Below are positions 42,401 through 52,781 of a stretch of 64,000 nucleotides of DNA, piece after piece. The position numbers and the translations under genes were made by a program. The notes below the pieces were generated by a model, which was not told the DNA's origin, did no database searches, and saw nothing but the letters and a program-made list of their open reading frames with translations. The DNA is from Allomyces arbusculus (taxonomy: Eukaryota > Blastocladiomycota > Blastocladiomycetes > Blastocladiales > Blastocladiaceae). Within the stretch, counting starts at the first letter, position 1, and each line of letters starts with the position of its first letter. The stretch is from contig JADHYV010000019.1 of the NCBI GenBank assembly GCA_027604705.1, positions 214,197 to 278,196 on the forward strand, given 5' to 3'.

Positions 42401-45086
42401 GTTCATGTAGATCGCACCGCCGTCCTGCGCGGCCGCGTTTGCCGTGAACGCGCACTGGTCGACAATCAGCGTCTGGTTCTTGGACATTGGGGCCCAGACG
42501 ATCGCGCCGCCCGAGTCGGCTCCGACATTGTTGACGAACGTGCTGCGAGTGATCCACGCAGGCCCCTGCGCGGAAATCGCCGACCCGTCCCACTGCGGCT
42601 TGTTGTTCTGGAACGTGGACGTGTCGACGCGCAGTGACCCCGCGACCGATTTCGAGACAATCGAATTGCCGCCGCCGAAAAAGCTGGACGATTCGATCGT
42701 TATGGTCGCCGCTTGATTGATTGAGACAATAGCGTTGGCCGCGTAGTTGTCGGTGAAGTTAGCGCGGACAATGTTGATGACCGTGCCGGCCACGGACCCT
42801 TGCACGTTGACGAGCCGGTTGCCCGCGCCCAGGTACGGGTACTGGTTGCGCGTGAACTCGGTGTCGATCATGGTCAGGTTCCGGCCGTACGTGACGACGG
42901 GACCGCCGCTGTCGCCAAAATCGTTGTCTAGTCACCGACGTTGAGAAAAAGTCGTCAGGCCAGGCCAACGGAAGAATGAAGTGCCGACTCTGGACATTTT
43001 GAGCAAGGATGCGCACCGATAAACTTGTTGCCCCGCATGTACATAGTCCCGTTGCGGTCCGACACGAGGAAGAAATTATCGGCGTGGTTTTTGATAAACT
43101 TGTTGTCGATGAACTCGGCGTGAATGTTTTGCGTAATGTAGAACGGTGACAGGCCGAATCGGTTGCCTGCAGAGAGCCGACATAAAAAAGAGATAGCAGA
43201 ATGAGCGCATGGGCATGAGGTGGGGGGCGCACGCGGAATTAATGTGGGGGAGAGCAACGTACCCGTAATGGTCGAGTTCCATACGCGCAGCAGCGACGCG
43301 ATGTAGGACCCGGCGATCCACGCGGCTTGGTTGTCTGCGAAATGGATGCATCGTATCAATTTTCAAGTCGTCGACCGACCGAGGATCACTCAAATGTGCC
43401 TGTCAACATCTGTGGAGAAACGAGGAAGTAACACACTCTTGATCACGCACGAGTCCAAGGTGACGCGCGCCGTTTCACTTATCTGAAAAAACCGGTTTGG
43501 CGACGTGTAATTGCTGATCGTGCTGCGCACCATCGTCAACTCGGTCGAGCCGGCAACGCGCGCGACCATGATCACCGACGGCTCGTTGGCGATGAAATCG
43601 CTGTCGGCAATGTACCCGTAGGCGTTGGCAAAGACAAACGCCCCCGTTTGCGCGCCATTATTGTCTAGAGAAACGTGCCAAATGAATGAGAAGCGGGTCG
43701 CCTGCCAAGAGACGACAAAGAAGGGCGGGGAGGGGAGGAGACAGCGTACAGGCGAACGAGCAGCCATACGCTTGCAGCGATGCGCCGTAAAGAACCATGC
43801 CGACACCTGCAGTCCCAGATGCGAGCACGCCCGTGTTGCCTATTGCAACCATGCGCTCAGAGTGAGTCCAGTTGGCCCGCAGCATGAAGAAAGAGGAAAC
43901 GGTGCACACGCAGCGTCATCAACGCACCCTGAAACGACACGCGGTCATACACGGCAACCGAGCCATAGGCATGGAACACAGGTAGCTCGTAGTTCACTAA
44001 GTGCACGAGAAAGACCCGATCATGTTAGAGAGCCATCGCGTGGCCAGACATAGACAAGAGCGCGAGGTTGGACGCACTGTTGAGGCTGGATTTCGACACC
44101 AGAACGGTCGGGGCCACCCCCGTCGACTTGATGATCGCCTCTCGCCACGCGCCCAGGTACAGGAACGTCGAGTTGGCAATGGTGAGCGCCGCCGTGTCTT
44201 GGGCGCTGAACTCGACATTGAAATCTAGATTTTTTTTCGTCACGAGTGCATCGTGGCAGGTGTCAGCTCTGGTGCGATCTCTGAAAGTGAGAACAAAGCA
44301 GCAAGGAAGAAAGGAAACATATGGATACGAACTGGCGACATTGTAGGGGGCGGGCCCTTCGGCCCCAACAAACGAGGAGGACACGAGCACGCGACTCTGG
44401 CCCCTGGCCGTCACGGCAAACACGGGATTGGCGACGCCCGCGTCGCGCACAATGGAATAAATGATGGAGAGCTGCGAAGTGTCGCGCATGTCAAAGACAG
44501 CCCATGGCGACGTGACCGAATCGTCGGTGAAGCGGAATGCCGATAGGGTCACACACGTGAAGCTGAGCGAGACGTTGCCGCGGCCAACGACCCAGGGGTT
44601 CGCATTCGAGAGCACAAACGCCGGGTCAGGCCGGATCTGCACTGTCGCGAGGCGCGCGTCGGTAAACATGGCCTTAGTCGAGTATGCATAGAGGCGCGGT
44701 GTCCACCAGACCGGGTAATGCTCGATCGTGACGCGATCTGAGGTGGGCGCCATGACCGTCGTGTTGGTCGCTGTCAGGTAGTGCGTGCCGTTGAGCAAGA
44801 GCACTTTGGCAGAGACGGGGCCCGTGACTGCTGCGGCCGACGTGGTCACGTAGGACCACGCATCGGCGAGCTTGGCAAACGTAGTCGAGGGCTGGCTGGG
44901 CGAGCTGGTCAGGCTTGGGTCGACTATGAGTGTGAGGTTGAGCGCCGGCGCCTGCGCGACGGCGAGCATCGGCATCCAGCACAGCCCAAGTAGAGCGACG
45001 AGCGTGGCAACATGGGCCCACGCCAGACAGGCCCATCGTAACCGTGGTGGCGGCAGCTGCGCAGCAGCGGATCTTGGCGTTACCAT
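39405..45086 (-). CDS. Class C (GABA-B/mGluR-like) GPCR with beta-helix-like ectodomain
   Basis: Very long predicted plasma-membrane receptor. The start MVTPRSAAAQLPPPRLRW (45086) leads into a signal peptide (LAWAHVATLVALLGLCWM). From about 44900 to 42150 the ectodomain is a series of short strand repeats with N/G turns and GGAI motifs (DSGGAIVWAP, DGGAIYMNGG, RGGAIYATDG), typical of right-handed beta-helix or Pmp-like folds. An EGF-like module follows (CSQGCFAGQGTC, CQCLPDFDGLDC, 41697-41800). The class C seven-helix domain spans about 41280-40530: FRSTPVVRASSYMFCMLICT, IWTLLLSLVLVLGNLITKTL, RISFIFGARKRG and GQVILLVLWTTLSPP. A Ser/Gly-rich tail, then a last exon (WWLRTRYDDVFQQWAAWL) ending in an acidic run, completes it. 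At least eight exons; several short ones between 44030 and 42930 have unresolved edges. Ligand unknown; there is no Venus-flytrap module. Confidence 0.88.
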
Positions 45087-46006
45087 TGGCGGTGGCAGCG
45101 CGGGTTCGTGTGATCGGCGGTGGCGGTGGTGGAGAGAAGAGGATTCGTGTGTGCGAGTCGTTGACTTTGTTACTGCTGCTGCTGCTGCCGCTGCTGTTGC
45201 TGTTGTGGTCGTTGCTGTCGTCGTCGTTCTTGCAGGTTTTGTCGTCGCTGAACAGGTGCGTCTCGTGTTGGGAGCGGCTGGCACCGTCATGACCGAGCGG
45301 GGGTAGGGCGCCGTCATGTACGCCTTGCTGGTGGGGCGGTCGTCGATAAATGCAGCGGGTCGTCGGCGTGTTGGGCACGATGCCGCGACGTGGGACGGGG
45401 CGTCTGTAGGCAGTCGACGGGGGTGCGCGCCGTTGTTTGGCGCGGAAGGCAGATCGGCGCTGTGGTAGTGACGGCGCACACGTGAGCGCGAGACGACGCC
45501 TAGCAGTTAATTACCGATTGCCCCTGCCTTCTTTTTCGTCCTTGGTCGCGCTGATTTCTTGCAGCTTACGCACGGCTGCTCTTTTCACCGCCCGATGACG
45601 CTGGAAAAGCATGGCCGCATTGACAGTTCATTTCCGCGTGCAGCTTGCCCGCCACGGCCCGCACGTCTGTTCTGGAGGCGAGCAGCAGGGCCAGGGAGCC
45701 GCGCACCAGGCTGGCAAAACCGGGGGAATGTTACGGGAGGCACCGCCCTGGCGTAACACTTGGCCGACCCTGGCCACACCGATCCTTCCCGTACTTCGCG
45801 TCCTCATTGTCCTCCGCGTCGACAACACCACCGACAATTTGCCATGAACGCCGACAGCAAGAGACTGCCCGCAATCGGCCCGGAGCACTTCAAAAGGACG
45901 CGTCCCCGGTCCCTGCTATGGTCGCTAATCTTGTCATCAATTGACCCATCTTGACCTTGCCACTGCTCCGCGCTCACTTCGACCCCGATTTGACGACCCA
46001 CGAGCC
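45087..46006. other. Divergent intergenic region, receptor/F-box 1
   Basis: About 920 bp head-to-head spacer. The side next to the receptor start is GCT/GTT repeat-rich (45165-45215), which yields Leu- or Ser/Asn-rich shadow frames. No TATA box recognised. Confidence 0.4.
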
Positions 46007-47323
46007 ATGGACACTCTCCGGCAACCCTCTACCTCGGACCAAGCCTCGCTCAACGGCCCCGAACCTGTGCCTGTAAAGTCCTCGCCCGACCTGTTGTGCT
46101 CCACCTCATCGCGCCGTTCGCGGTCACCCTCGCCGACTCGCTTCTGGTCGCGCTCGAGCATCAGCACCCGATCATTATCTGGATCCCGCCCCTCCTCGCC
46201 CGTCAAGTCGCTCCAAACATTATCGCTGTACCGTGCCGGGACCGCATCAGTTCAACACCTACTCCATGCGAACGCGTTCAAAATGGCCAAACTCGAGACC
46301 GTCGCGCATCATGTCGGCACGGCAGCGCTGCTGCTGGCGAGCGTCTATTCGTGGCCGTACACGCTCTGCAAGGGCATCACCTACGTGCGCGCGATTCGGC
46401 GACGCCGGTTCCCGCTCGTGCCTTGGCCGCGTGTCGCCTGGTCCATGCTCACGGGCCAGCCGATGCGGGAACTTGAATCGAACCGGCCGCAGTCGAGCAC
46501 GCTGCTTTCTCTCCCGCCCGAGGTTTTGACCTGCATCATGGACCATCTCCATGCCGAAGATGTCGTCAAGCTTGCCGCCACGTGCCAGCAACTGTGTGTC
46601 CTCGTCGATTCCGATTTGGTCTGGGCGTCGATGATCAAGCGTGATTTCCGCACGCGAGGCGCGCGGTGGTTCCCTGAGTCCATGCCCTCGGAGATGCGGC
46701 CGCCCGCCAAGGACCAGTACCGCGACCTCGTCGAGTCAGCCGTGGGCGTGGGCCTGTGCTCGTGCGTCCGTGACCCGCTCTCTCCACGCGCACCCGACGC
46801 GCCGCCCTGCTGTTACACGTCGTTTGTCTACACGAAGCGCACCGAGGCGCCATGGTACCGCCGGTGGAGCGTGACTTGGCGCGAGATTCACGGCGGGTGG
46901 CCCACGGTCGTCGCGTCGATGCGCGCTCGCGCGACCGCGGATCTGCGCCATATCTTGCTCACGCCGCTCAAGGTCGCGGGCGTTGTCGCCGCACTGATAC
47001 TGCTCCCGGCCGCATCGGTGCGTCTGCGGTACATGCGGCAGACCAACGGCATGTGGGGCCATCAGGCGCGCGAGCTGTACTTGGGGTCGCTGGGCGTGAT
47101 CACAGACGGTGCGGTGGTGCTCGACGCGCAGTGGCTGCTCTTCACGGCGCCCATGTGCGCCATGGCGCTCGTGCTGTGCGACATGGACCGTGCCGTGACT
47201 CGGGTGTGGGAGTCGCGGAAGACGATTGTCGCGTCGGTCATGCAGTTTGCCGCGGCGTTTGGCTTGCTTGGGGTCGTGGCACGATTGCTGTCCACGCATA
47301 ACAAGTTGTCCGCGTCGGCGTAA
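46007..47323 (+). CDS. Membrane-anchored F-box protein 1
   Basis: Single exon, 438 aa, starting MDTLRQPSTSDQ; an in-frame extension upstream lacks an ATG. The order is: Ser/Arg/Pro-rich N-terminus; a hydrophobic segment (HHVGTAALLLASVYSWPYTL, about residues 99-120); an F-box (LLSLPPEVLTCIMDHLHAED, LAATCQQLCVLVDSDLVWAS, about 166-212); a conserved Cys cluster (CSCVRD then CCYTSF); WYRRWSVTWREIHGGWP; then three hydrophobic segments (about 322-340, 368-395 and 407-428). F-boxes bind Skp1 in SCF ubiquitin ligases, so the protein may place an SCF complex on an internal membrane, which is inference. It forms a tandem pair with the next gene. No known family name came to mind. Confidence 0.85.
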   Translation: MDTLRQPSTSDQASLNGPEPVPVKSSPDLLCSTSSRRSRSPSPTRFWSRSSISTRSLSGSRPSSPVKSLQTLSLYRAGTASVQHLLHANAFKMAKLETVAHHVGTAALLLASVYSWPYTLCKGITYVRAIRRRRFPLVPWPRVAWSMLTGQPMRELESNRPQSSTLLSLPPEVLTCIMDHLHAEDVVKLAATCQQLCVLVDSDLVWASMIKRDFRTRGARWFPESMPSEMRPPAKDQYRDLVESAVGVGLCSCVRDPLSPRAPDAPPCCYTSFVYTKRTEAPWYRRWSVTWREIHGGWPTVVASMRARATADLRHILLTPLKVAGVVAALILLPAASVRLRYMRQTNGMWGHQARELYLGSLGVITDGAVVLDAQWLLFTAPMCAMALVLCDMDRAVTRVWESRKTIVASVMQFAAAFGLLGVVARLLSTHNKLSASA

Positions 47324-48163
47324 GACGTTTCGTGGTCGCTTTTGAGCCGCCCCGATCTCGCCACCGGCACAGGGAGCGGCCGTCGCACGGAGAGGCTGCG
47401 CGTGTTCTCAGTTCTTTATGATGTGGAATTCGCATGTATATAATGAGCAGCATGATCAACGTTTCCTGTTTTTGATTTTTTCCTCGACGCAGCTTCATGC
47501 AAATGGACCTGTCCACCTGTTGGTCTAAACCGACGAGATCCTGGCCTGATGCTGTTTGTGCCGAATTTCGTCGCCAATCACACGGACGTTGATGCCGGTG
47601 TTGGCCCGCGCGACATAGAAATGACCTCATTCCACCGCAACGAAGCGCCACCTTGCTGCCCCGCATCATATCATTGTCAACGCGAAGACTGTGGGGCGCC
47701 AAGACCGACACTTTGACGGGCTGCCGGCCGTCGTTGGCGATCAGCTTTTCGGCTTGGCAGCAGAAGCGAGCCGCACGTGATCGTGGAGAGACGCTTGTTG
47801 CCACGCCACTCGTCTTCGTCGGCCAGCACCACCGTGTCCTGTAGCCCCTTGCCTGTCTTGCGCCAGCGGTGGCGTGCCAACTCTGCTTTACGACCTGCAA
47901 GGAACGACCATGCTCGATGAACACTACGATACCGCGCACTCCGTCCGTGTGGACAGCGAAAATACCGGCCGTCGCAGAGGCAGCTCATGGCAACAAGACG
48001 GAGCATCATCACGAGGCGTGGAAGCATCGAAACTGGGTGGCTGAGCTCGGCAACATCCTGATGCACCGATGCAGCGTTGTCCTCCCTTTCTCTCCTCCTG
48101 TGCACACTTTTCCAAAGAGACTTTGCCGTTGCGCCTCTTCTCTTGTGCCTTCGACACCCCATC
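47324..48163. other. Intergenic between F-box paralogues
   Basis: About 840 bp. A 233 aa minus-strand frame (47238-47939) crosses into F-box 1 and matches no family I know. I see nothing else. Confidence 0.35.
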
Positions 48164-49741
48164 ATGGACGCGGACAGCGAGGGGCTGCTCATGAGTAGCG
48201 ACCCGGAAGGTGGAATCCCTCAAAACGCCGCAGCCCCCGCCGCTACCGCTGACGATCTTGCGACGCTGCCATTTCTCGAAAACGACGTCAACGACGAACG
48301 TAATCAACACGCTGAACTAGAACGAAACATGGATGCATTCCTCCAAGCGCTCACGGCGGGCCAGGCCCCGCTCGACGACGTTGACAGCATGCCCGACCAG
48401 TGCGACAAGTCCGTCTCGCTCAGTCTGTCGTGGTCATCATCGTTGCGGTCACGGTCGCCCTCGCCATCCAGTTCATGCTCTCAGCGCCGGTCCGGGTCCC
48501 GGTCCCGGTCGCGCGCAAGGTCCTCATCGCCATGCTCTTCGCATTCTTGCTCGCCCGTCAACTCGCAACGCCTATCCTCCACGTCACCTTCCCCATCATG
48601 GCGTCGTACCACAACAGTGTCGGTCCATCGCCTGTTCCGTGCAGGCGCGGCTAAAGCCGCTAAACTCGCCACGGTCGCGCATCATCTCGGCACGCTCGCA
48701 CTGCTCCTCGCCAGCGTGTACTCGTGGCCGCACACGTTGTGCAAGAGCATCACCTACGCCCGCGCCCTGCAGCGACGCCGTTTCCCGCTCGAACCCTGGA
48801 CGCGCATTCTCTGGTCAACGCTGATCGGCCAACCCACCATTCCCCATCACCAAGCCCGGCGCCCCAGCACGTTCCTCGCCCTCCCGACCGAGATCCTGTT
48901 CCGCATCACCGACCACCTACACGCGGAGGACCTCGCGCAACTCGCCGCGACCTGCCGCCGATGCCGCGCCCTCGTCGACTCGAACGCCGTCTGGGCATCG
49001 CTCGTCCAGCGTGACTTCGCTACCAGGGCGACGCGCGTGTTCCCGAAATCCATGACGCGCCGCAAACCCTCGGCCAAGTACCAGTACCGCGTCCTTGCCG
49101 ACTCGGCGGCAGTCGTGGGCCCGTGCGCGTGCGTGCGCGACCACTCACGGCACGGAACGGCCTGCTGCTACACGGCGTTCGCGTGCGAGAAACGCACGGC
49201 GGCGCCGTGGTACCGCCGGTGGCGCGTGACGTGGCGCGAAACGCACGGCGGGTGGCCTGCGGTCCTGGCCACGATTCGCGCGCACGCACGCACGCACTTG
49301 TACCAAGTCCTCCTGACCCCCGCCAAACTCGCGGGCGTGGTTTTCGCCGCCCCGCTCCTCTTCATCGCGTGGCTACGCCTTCGCCTGATGACGGCGCACG
49401 GCGTCTGGGGCCATCTTGCGCGCGACCTCTACCTGTCGTCGTGGGCGATTCTGACCGACGCGGCAGTCGTGCTCGACGCGCACTGGTTGCTCGTCACGAC
49501 GCCCATGTGTGTCCTGGCTCTGGCGTTGCGTGATGCGGATCGCGCAGTTGGGTGGATGTGGCAGTACCGGCACGCGCTGGTAAAGTCGGCAGTGCGGATC
49601 GTGGTGGTGGTCGGGGTGCTCGGGAGTGCCGCGTCGGTGTTGGCCATGGGCGTGCAGCTGTTCGCGGTGCATGGTATGCTGCCCGTGTCGGGGCCGTGGG
49701 CGAGGGTGATGGTCAATGCGGTTGTACCGGGCGAGTTTTGA
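48164..49741 (+). CDS. Membrane-anchored F-box protein 2 (paralogue)
   Basis: Single exon, 525 aa, starting MDADSEGLLMSSDPEGG. Same layout as F-box 1 but with an N-terminus longer by about 70 residues, including a Ser/Arg-rich block (SPSPSSSCSQRRSGSRSRSR). Shared blocks: AAKLATVAHHLGTLALLLAS, an F-box (LALPTEILFRITDHLHAEDL), the Cys cluster (CACVRD, then CCYTAF), WYRRWRVTWRETHGGWP, and the C-terminal hydrophobic segments. Conservation of both the F-box and the Cys cluster between otherwise diverged copies suggests both matter. The Ser/Arg block could be a phosphorylation target. As for copy 1, substrate and membrane are unknown. Confidence 0.85.
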   Translation: MDADSEGLLMSSDPEGGIPQNAAAPAATADDLATLPFLENDVNDERNQHAELERNMDAFLQALTAGQAPLDDVDSMPDQCDKSVSLSLSWSSSLRSRSPSPSSSCSQRRSGSRSRSRARSSSPCSSHSCSPVNSQRLSSTSPSPSWRRTTTVSVHRLFRAGAAKAAKLATVAHHLGTLALLLASVYSWPHTLCKSITYARALQRRRFPLEPWTRILWSTLIGQPTIPHHQARRPSTFLALPTEILFRITDHLHAEDLAQLAATCRRCRALVDSNAVWASLVQRDFATRATRVFPKSMTRRKPSAKYQYRVLADSAAVVGPCACVRDHSRHGTACCYTAFACEKRTAAPWYRRWRVTWRETHGGWPAVLATIRAHARTHLYQVLLTPAKLAGVVFAAPLLFIAWLRLRLMTAHGVWGHLARDLYLSSWAILTDAAVVLDAHWLLVTTPMCVLALALRDADRAVGWMWQYRHALVKSAVRIVVVVGVLGSAASVLAMGVQLFAVHGMLPVSGPWARVMVNAVVPGEF

Positions 49742-50129
49742 CGAGCGTGATGGCGGTGTGCGCTCTGATCTGGCCTCCCTCTGTAGATTTTGGCCGCGTT
49801 TTTTGTTTATGTTTATTTTTGTTTGCTATTTTGCTATTTTCCACCTTACGTCATGCCGATTTTGTTATGTAATTCACGAAGGAGCTGCAGCACTATCCAT
49901 AAATATTGTCCCTGTTGCGAAAAAACAGTTTTTCTTTGCTTCTTGCTTGACTGGCTCTCATCCCACCGGGTCAGCTTTTGCTTTGTGTGTGAAGCTCCAT
50001 TTCTGACATTTCCAGGCATCCCCCAGCTCGGCTGATTAGGCGCAATCACAATTAACCAACCGTCGACCAACCAGCAGGGCACCCACTTGCTGCAAATTAA
50101 CTGAATCAATATCTCGACAAGCACGCGTC
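49742..50129. other. Intergenic, F-box 2 to LIM gene
   Basis: About 390 bp, A/T-richer than average, with TTTTGTTT-rich stretches just after the F-box stop that look like 3' UTR. Confidence 0.4.
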
Positions 50130-50969
50130 ATGGGCGAGACGATGATCGACACGGTCTTTGCGCACCTCAAGCGTGACCTGGCCGCGATTCACGACGGGTC
50201 GATGGGCAAGATTCGCGGCTACTGCGCGACCTGCGACGGCAAGTTCCCTCTCGTATTATCGTCATCGACGATAGCTGCGCAGCAGCACGTTTGACACGGC
50301 CATGTGATACCCCAGAGCCGATCAAGGACGCCGACGCGATCACCTACGCCAACGAGCAGACCTACCACCGCGCGCACTTTGCCTGCACCCGCTGCTCGAC
50401 GGCGCTCTTCGGCGTCCCTTACGTGCTCGTTGCGACGCAGCCCGTCTGCAACACATGCTACACGGCCGACCTGTGCCCGAAATGCACACGGTGCGCACTG
50501 CCGATCGCGTCGGGCCGGATTTTATCTATCAAGGACGGCACCATGGCCTTTCACGAGGCGTGTTTCGCGTGCTCGACGTGTAATACGGCACTGGTAGGCA
50601 CGCCGTTCTTTGAGACGCCCGACGGTGGACTGGCGTGCCGTGCGTGTTATTCGGCGTCGATTGCGCCCGAATGCGCGCGGTGCGGGGGGAAGATTGGGGT
50701 CGGCGACGACGGGCGTGCGGAAATGCTCGTGATTAACGAGAAAAAGTACCATCAGCGGTGCTTTACGTGTTATGTACGCGTGGCGCGTGGTGGGCGGGTG
50801 GTGGAGCAGGGGTGGAGAGGAAAGAGTGACCGTGTCCCTCCGTATCAACTAGGAATGCGGCGCACCGTTCGAGGACATGAAGGCGCTGCAGGTCGGTGAC
50901 AAGTTCTTGTGCAAGGCCGACTTTGACCGGATCGCGGCCGGCGCCGCGGCGAGCGCAGGGGCGCAGTGA
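50130..50969 (+). CDS. Three-LIM-domain protein
   Basis: LIM domains are double zinc fingers used for protein docking, often at actin structures. The start MGETMIDTVFAHLKRDL precedes LIM1 (CATC before the first intron, then YHRAHFACTRC and CNTCYTADLC). LIM2 reads CTRCALPI, FHEACFACSTC and CRACYSASIAPEC. LIM3 reads CARCGGKIG, YHQRCFTC, then after the last intron ECGAPF and FLCKADF, ending in the final Asp ligand. Intron 1 falls inside LIM1; the donor at about 50252 (gtatta) with an acceptor near 50316 keeps frame, but this junction is tentative. Intron 2 (about 50774-50850) is secure. The protein is short (about 230 aa) with little outside the LIM modules, reminiscent of LIM-only adaptors. Confidence 0.85.
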
Positions 50970-51880
50970 ACGTGGGAGACTGGGACTTGGGGCGCAGACT
51001 GGATGCGGATGCGGCATGGCGCGTCGTGACGGAAATCGCGTCGGCAGCAGAGACTTGGTTCGGCGCCGAGATGGAAGTGCCACGGACCGAATGCACGCAT
51101 CTCATTTTCCACCTGTCACGTTGTTCTTTCCGTCTGTCCGGGCCACACGGCCCTTGGGTCGTGCTGGCTCCCCTCCTCCGACGCGTTGCGCGCATCCTGT
51201 GCGCGTGCTGCCTGCGGGCAAGTGCCACCATCGGCGGCGCCGTGCGCGAAGTGGCAGTGCCGCGACCTGCGATGGCTCCAAGACAACCTGGTGCTGGCGC
51301 ACGTTGCCACGGCCCTCCGACACGCAGCACGCGCGCTTCGAACCGCAACATCAACGTTCCGACCAACCCGGTGCCATTGCTGGCCTGAAATGCACGCGCG
51401 CCTGCTCCATGGCTCCACTCTCCACCGGCCCTTGTTCCCGCAGTGTTCGCGTGGCTCCCTCGCCCGATCAGGCTCCCTGCTCGACGGCGCGCACGGCACT
51501 GTGCCACGCCTAGTTACCTGCGCAACACACGCCCGTCAAGCAACATTGACGCGCCGACACGCGCACACCGTCGTTGGGCGATCGGTAGCGTACACGCTGG
51601 CCGTAGCCCCGGTGTCGAACGCGCAGCGGCAAGGAAATCGTCTTGACACGCGCCATCAGCTCGCACACCGCGCCATGCCTCGTTTCTTTGTCCCCCCGCC
51701 GCCCGCTCGCGTTGTTTTCTTCTCGACCCCAACTCGCCACGGTACGGCCGCCGACACACGCCACGCGCGCACGCTTGAGCCAGCCGCACGTCTCTTGCCC
51801 GATTGCTCACCCCCACGCGTATATGGCGCGCCGCCGTCCCGCTCCGCGTCGTCTCCCTTTTCCCCACCACCGTGTCGCAG
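50970..51880. other. Intergenic, LIM gene to HMG gene
   Basis: About 910 bp. Several long frames on both strands are Arg/Ala/Cys-rich and unrelated to known domains. The 3' part should hold the HMG gene promoter. Confidence 0.35.
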
Positions 51881-52483
51881 ATGTCGAGCGCCGCTCTTGT
51901 CGCCACCATGCACTCGTCTCCGCCGCACACACGTGCCTCGCCGCGCGCCACCCCCACCGCGTCGACCTCCGCGACCGCAGCCAATGCCGCCGCTGCCAGT
52001 GCGCGCAACACGACGGCGCCAAAGTCGAAGCGCAAGACGGGCGTGAAACGCGGGTCGGCGTATACGGCGTTCATGGCGCACGAACTTAAGGTACACTCAT
52101 GGCTTGGAGGGTGGAGCTAATGCGGGATTGACCGTGCGTGGTGGGGAGGGTAGCGCGTCAAGGCCTTGCACCCGGAGATGCGGCACCAGGACGTGTTCAA
52201 GCTGGCCGCGGCCAATGTACGTTGACGCGTGGTGGGGTCGGTTCTGGCTCGCGTTTTATGCACGGCTGACGAGAGGCAATGGACGTAGTGGCGATATCAT
52301 CCGACGAACCACAAGCGCATCGCGACCGCGACTGCGACCGCGTCGTCGTCAGGGACCGCGCCGGCGACGGCCAGCGACGGCGGCGGCGCGGATCATCACC
52401 CGGCCGATGAGCATGGGTCGGATGGCGACGGCCAGGTCAAGGCCGAGCACGATACAGGGTCAATGGGTGATGAAGAGCTGTGA
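51881..52483 (+). CDS. Small YABBY-like HMG-box protein
   Basis: Likely nuclear DNA-binding or chromatin protein. Three exons, 51881-52090, 52154-52216 and 52289-52483, all phase 0, give 155 aa. The first exon is an Ala/Ser/Thr-rich tail ending in KSKRKTGVKRGSAYTAFMAH; the box continues ELK|RVKALHPEMRHQDVFKLA and AAN|WRYHPTNHK. The pattern (SAY..FM..EL..VK..HP.M.H.D.FK.AA.NW) matches the HMG-like segment of YABBY proteins, also seen in fungi and algae without the YABBY zinc finger, which is absent here. The C-terminus is Ala/Thr-rich then acidic (DHHPADEHGSDGDG). The function of such fungal proteins is poorly known. Confidence 0.75.
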
Positions 52484-52781
52484 TTTCCGTGTGCGCACGC
52501 GCGGTTTGATTGTTGTCGGCGCTGCTTGGGCCTTGATACCCCCTCCTACCCTCCGTTGGTTCATTCGTCGTGATACCCCCTCTCGCTCGCTCGTACTCTC
52601 CACCGGCCAGTTTTTGTTTACGTCGTGGTCGGGAGCGTCGACTTCACCCTTCATGTTTGTTTGCCATCTACCTCTCTCGCATCCACACCTCCTCGGAAAG
52701 CCATTATTATATCGTTTCTTAGCCTCCCTATCTACCTCCCTTTGAACCAAAAACCAAATCTTGTTCAAACAAACAATCATA

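Noticed and set aside
47238-47939. 233 aa minus-strand open frame between the F-box genes
   Set aside because: Extends into F-box 1 coding sequence, no family resemblance, no start context. Kept only as a note on the gap.
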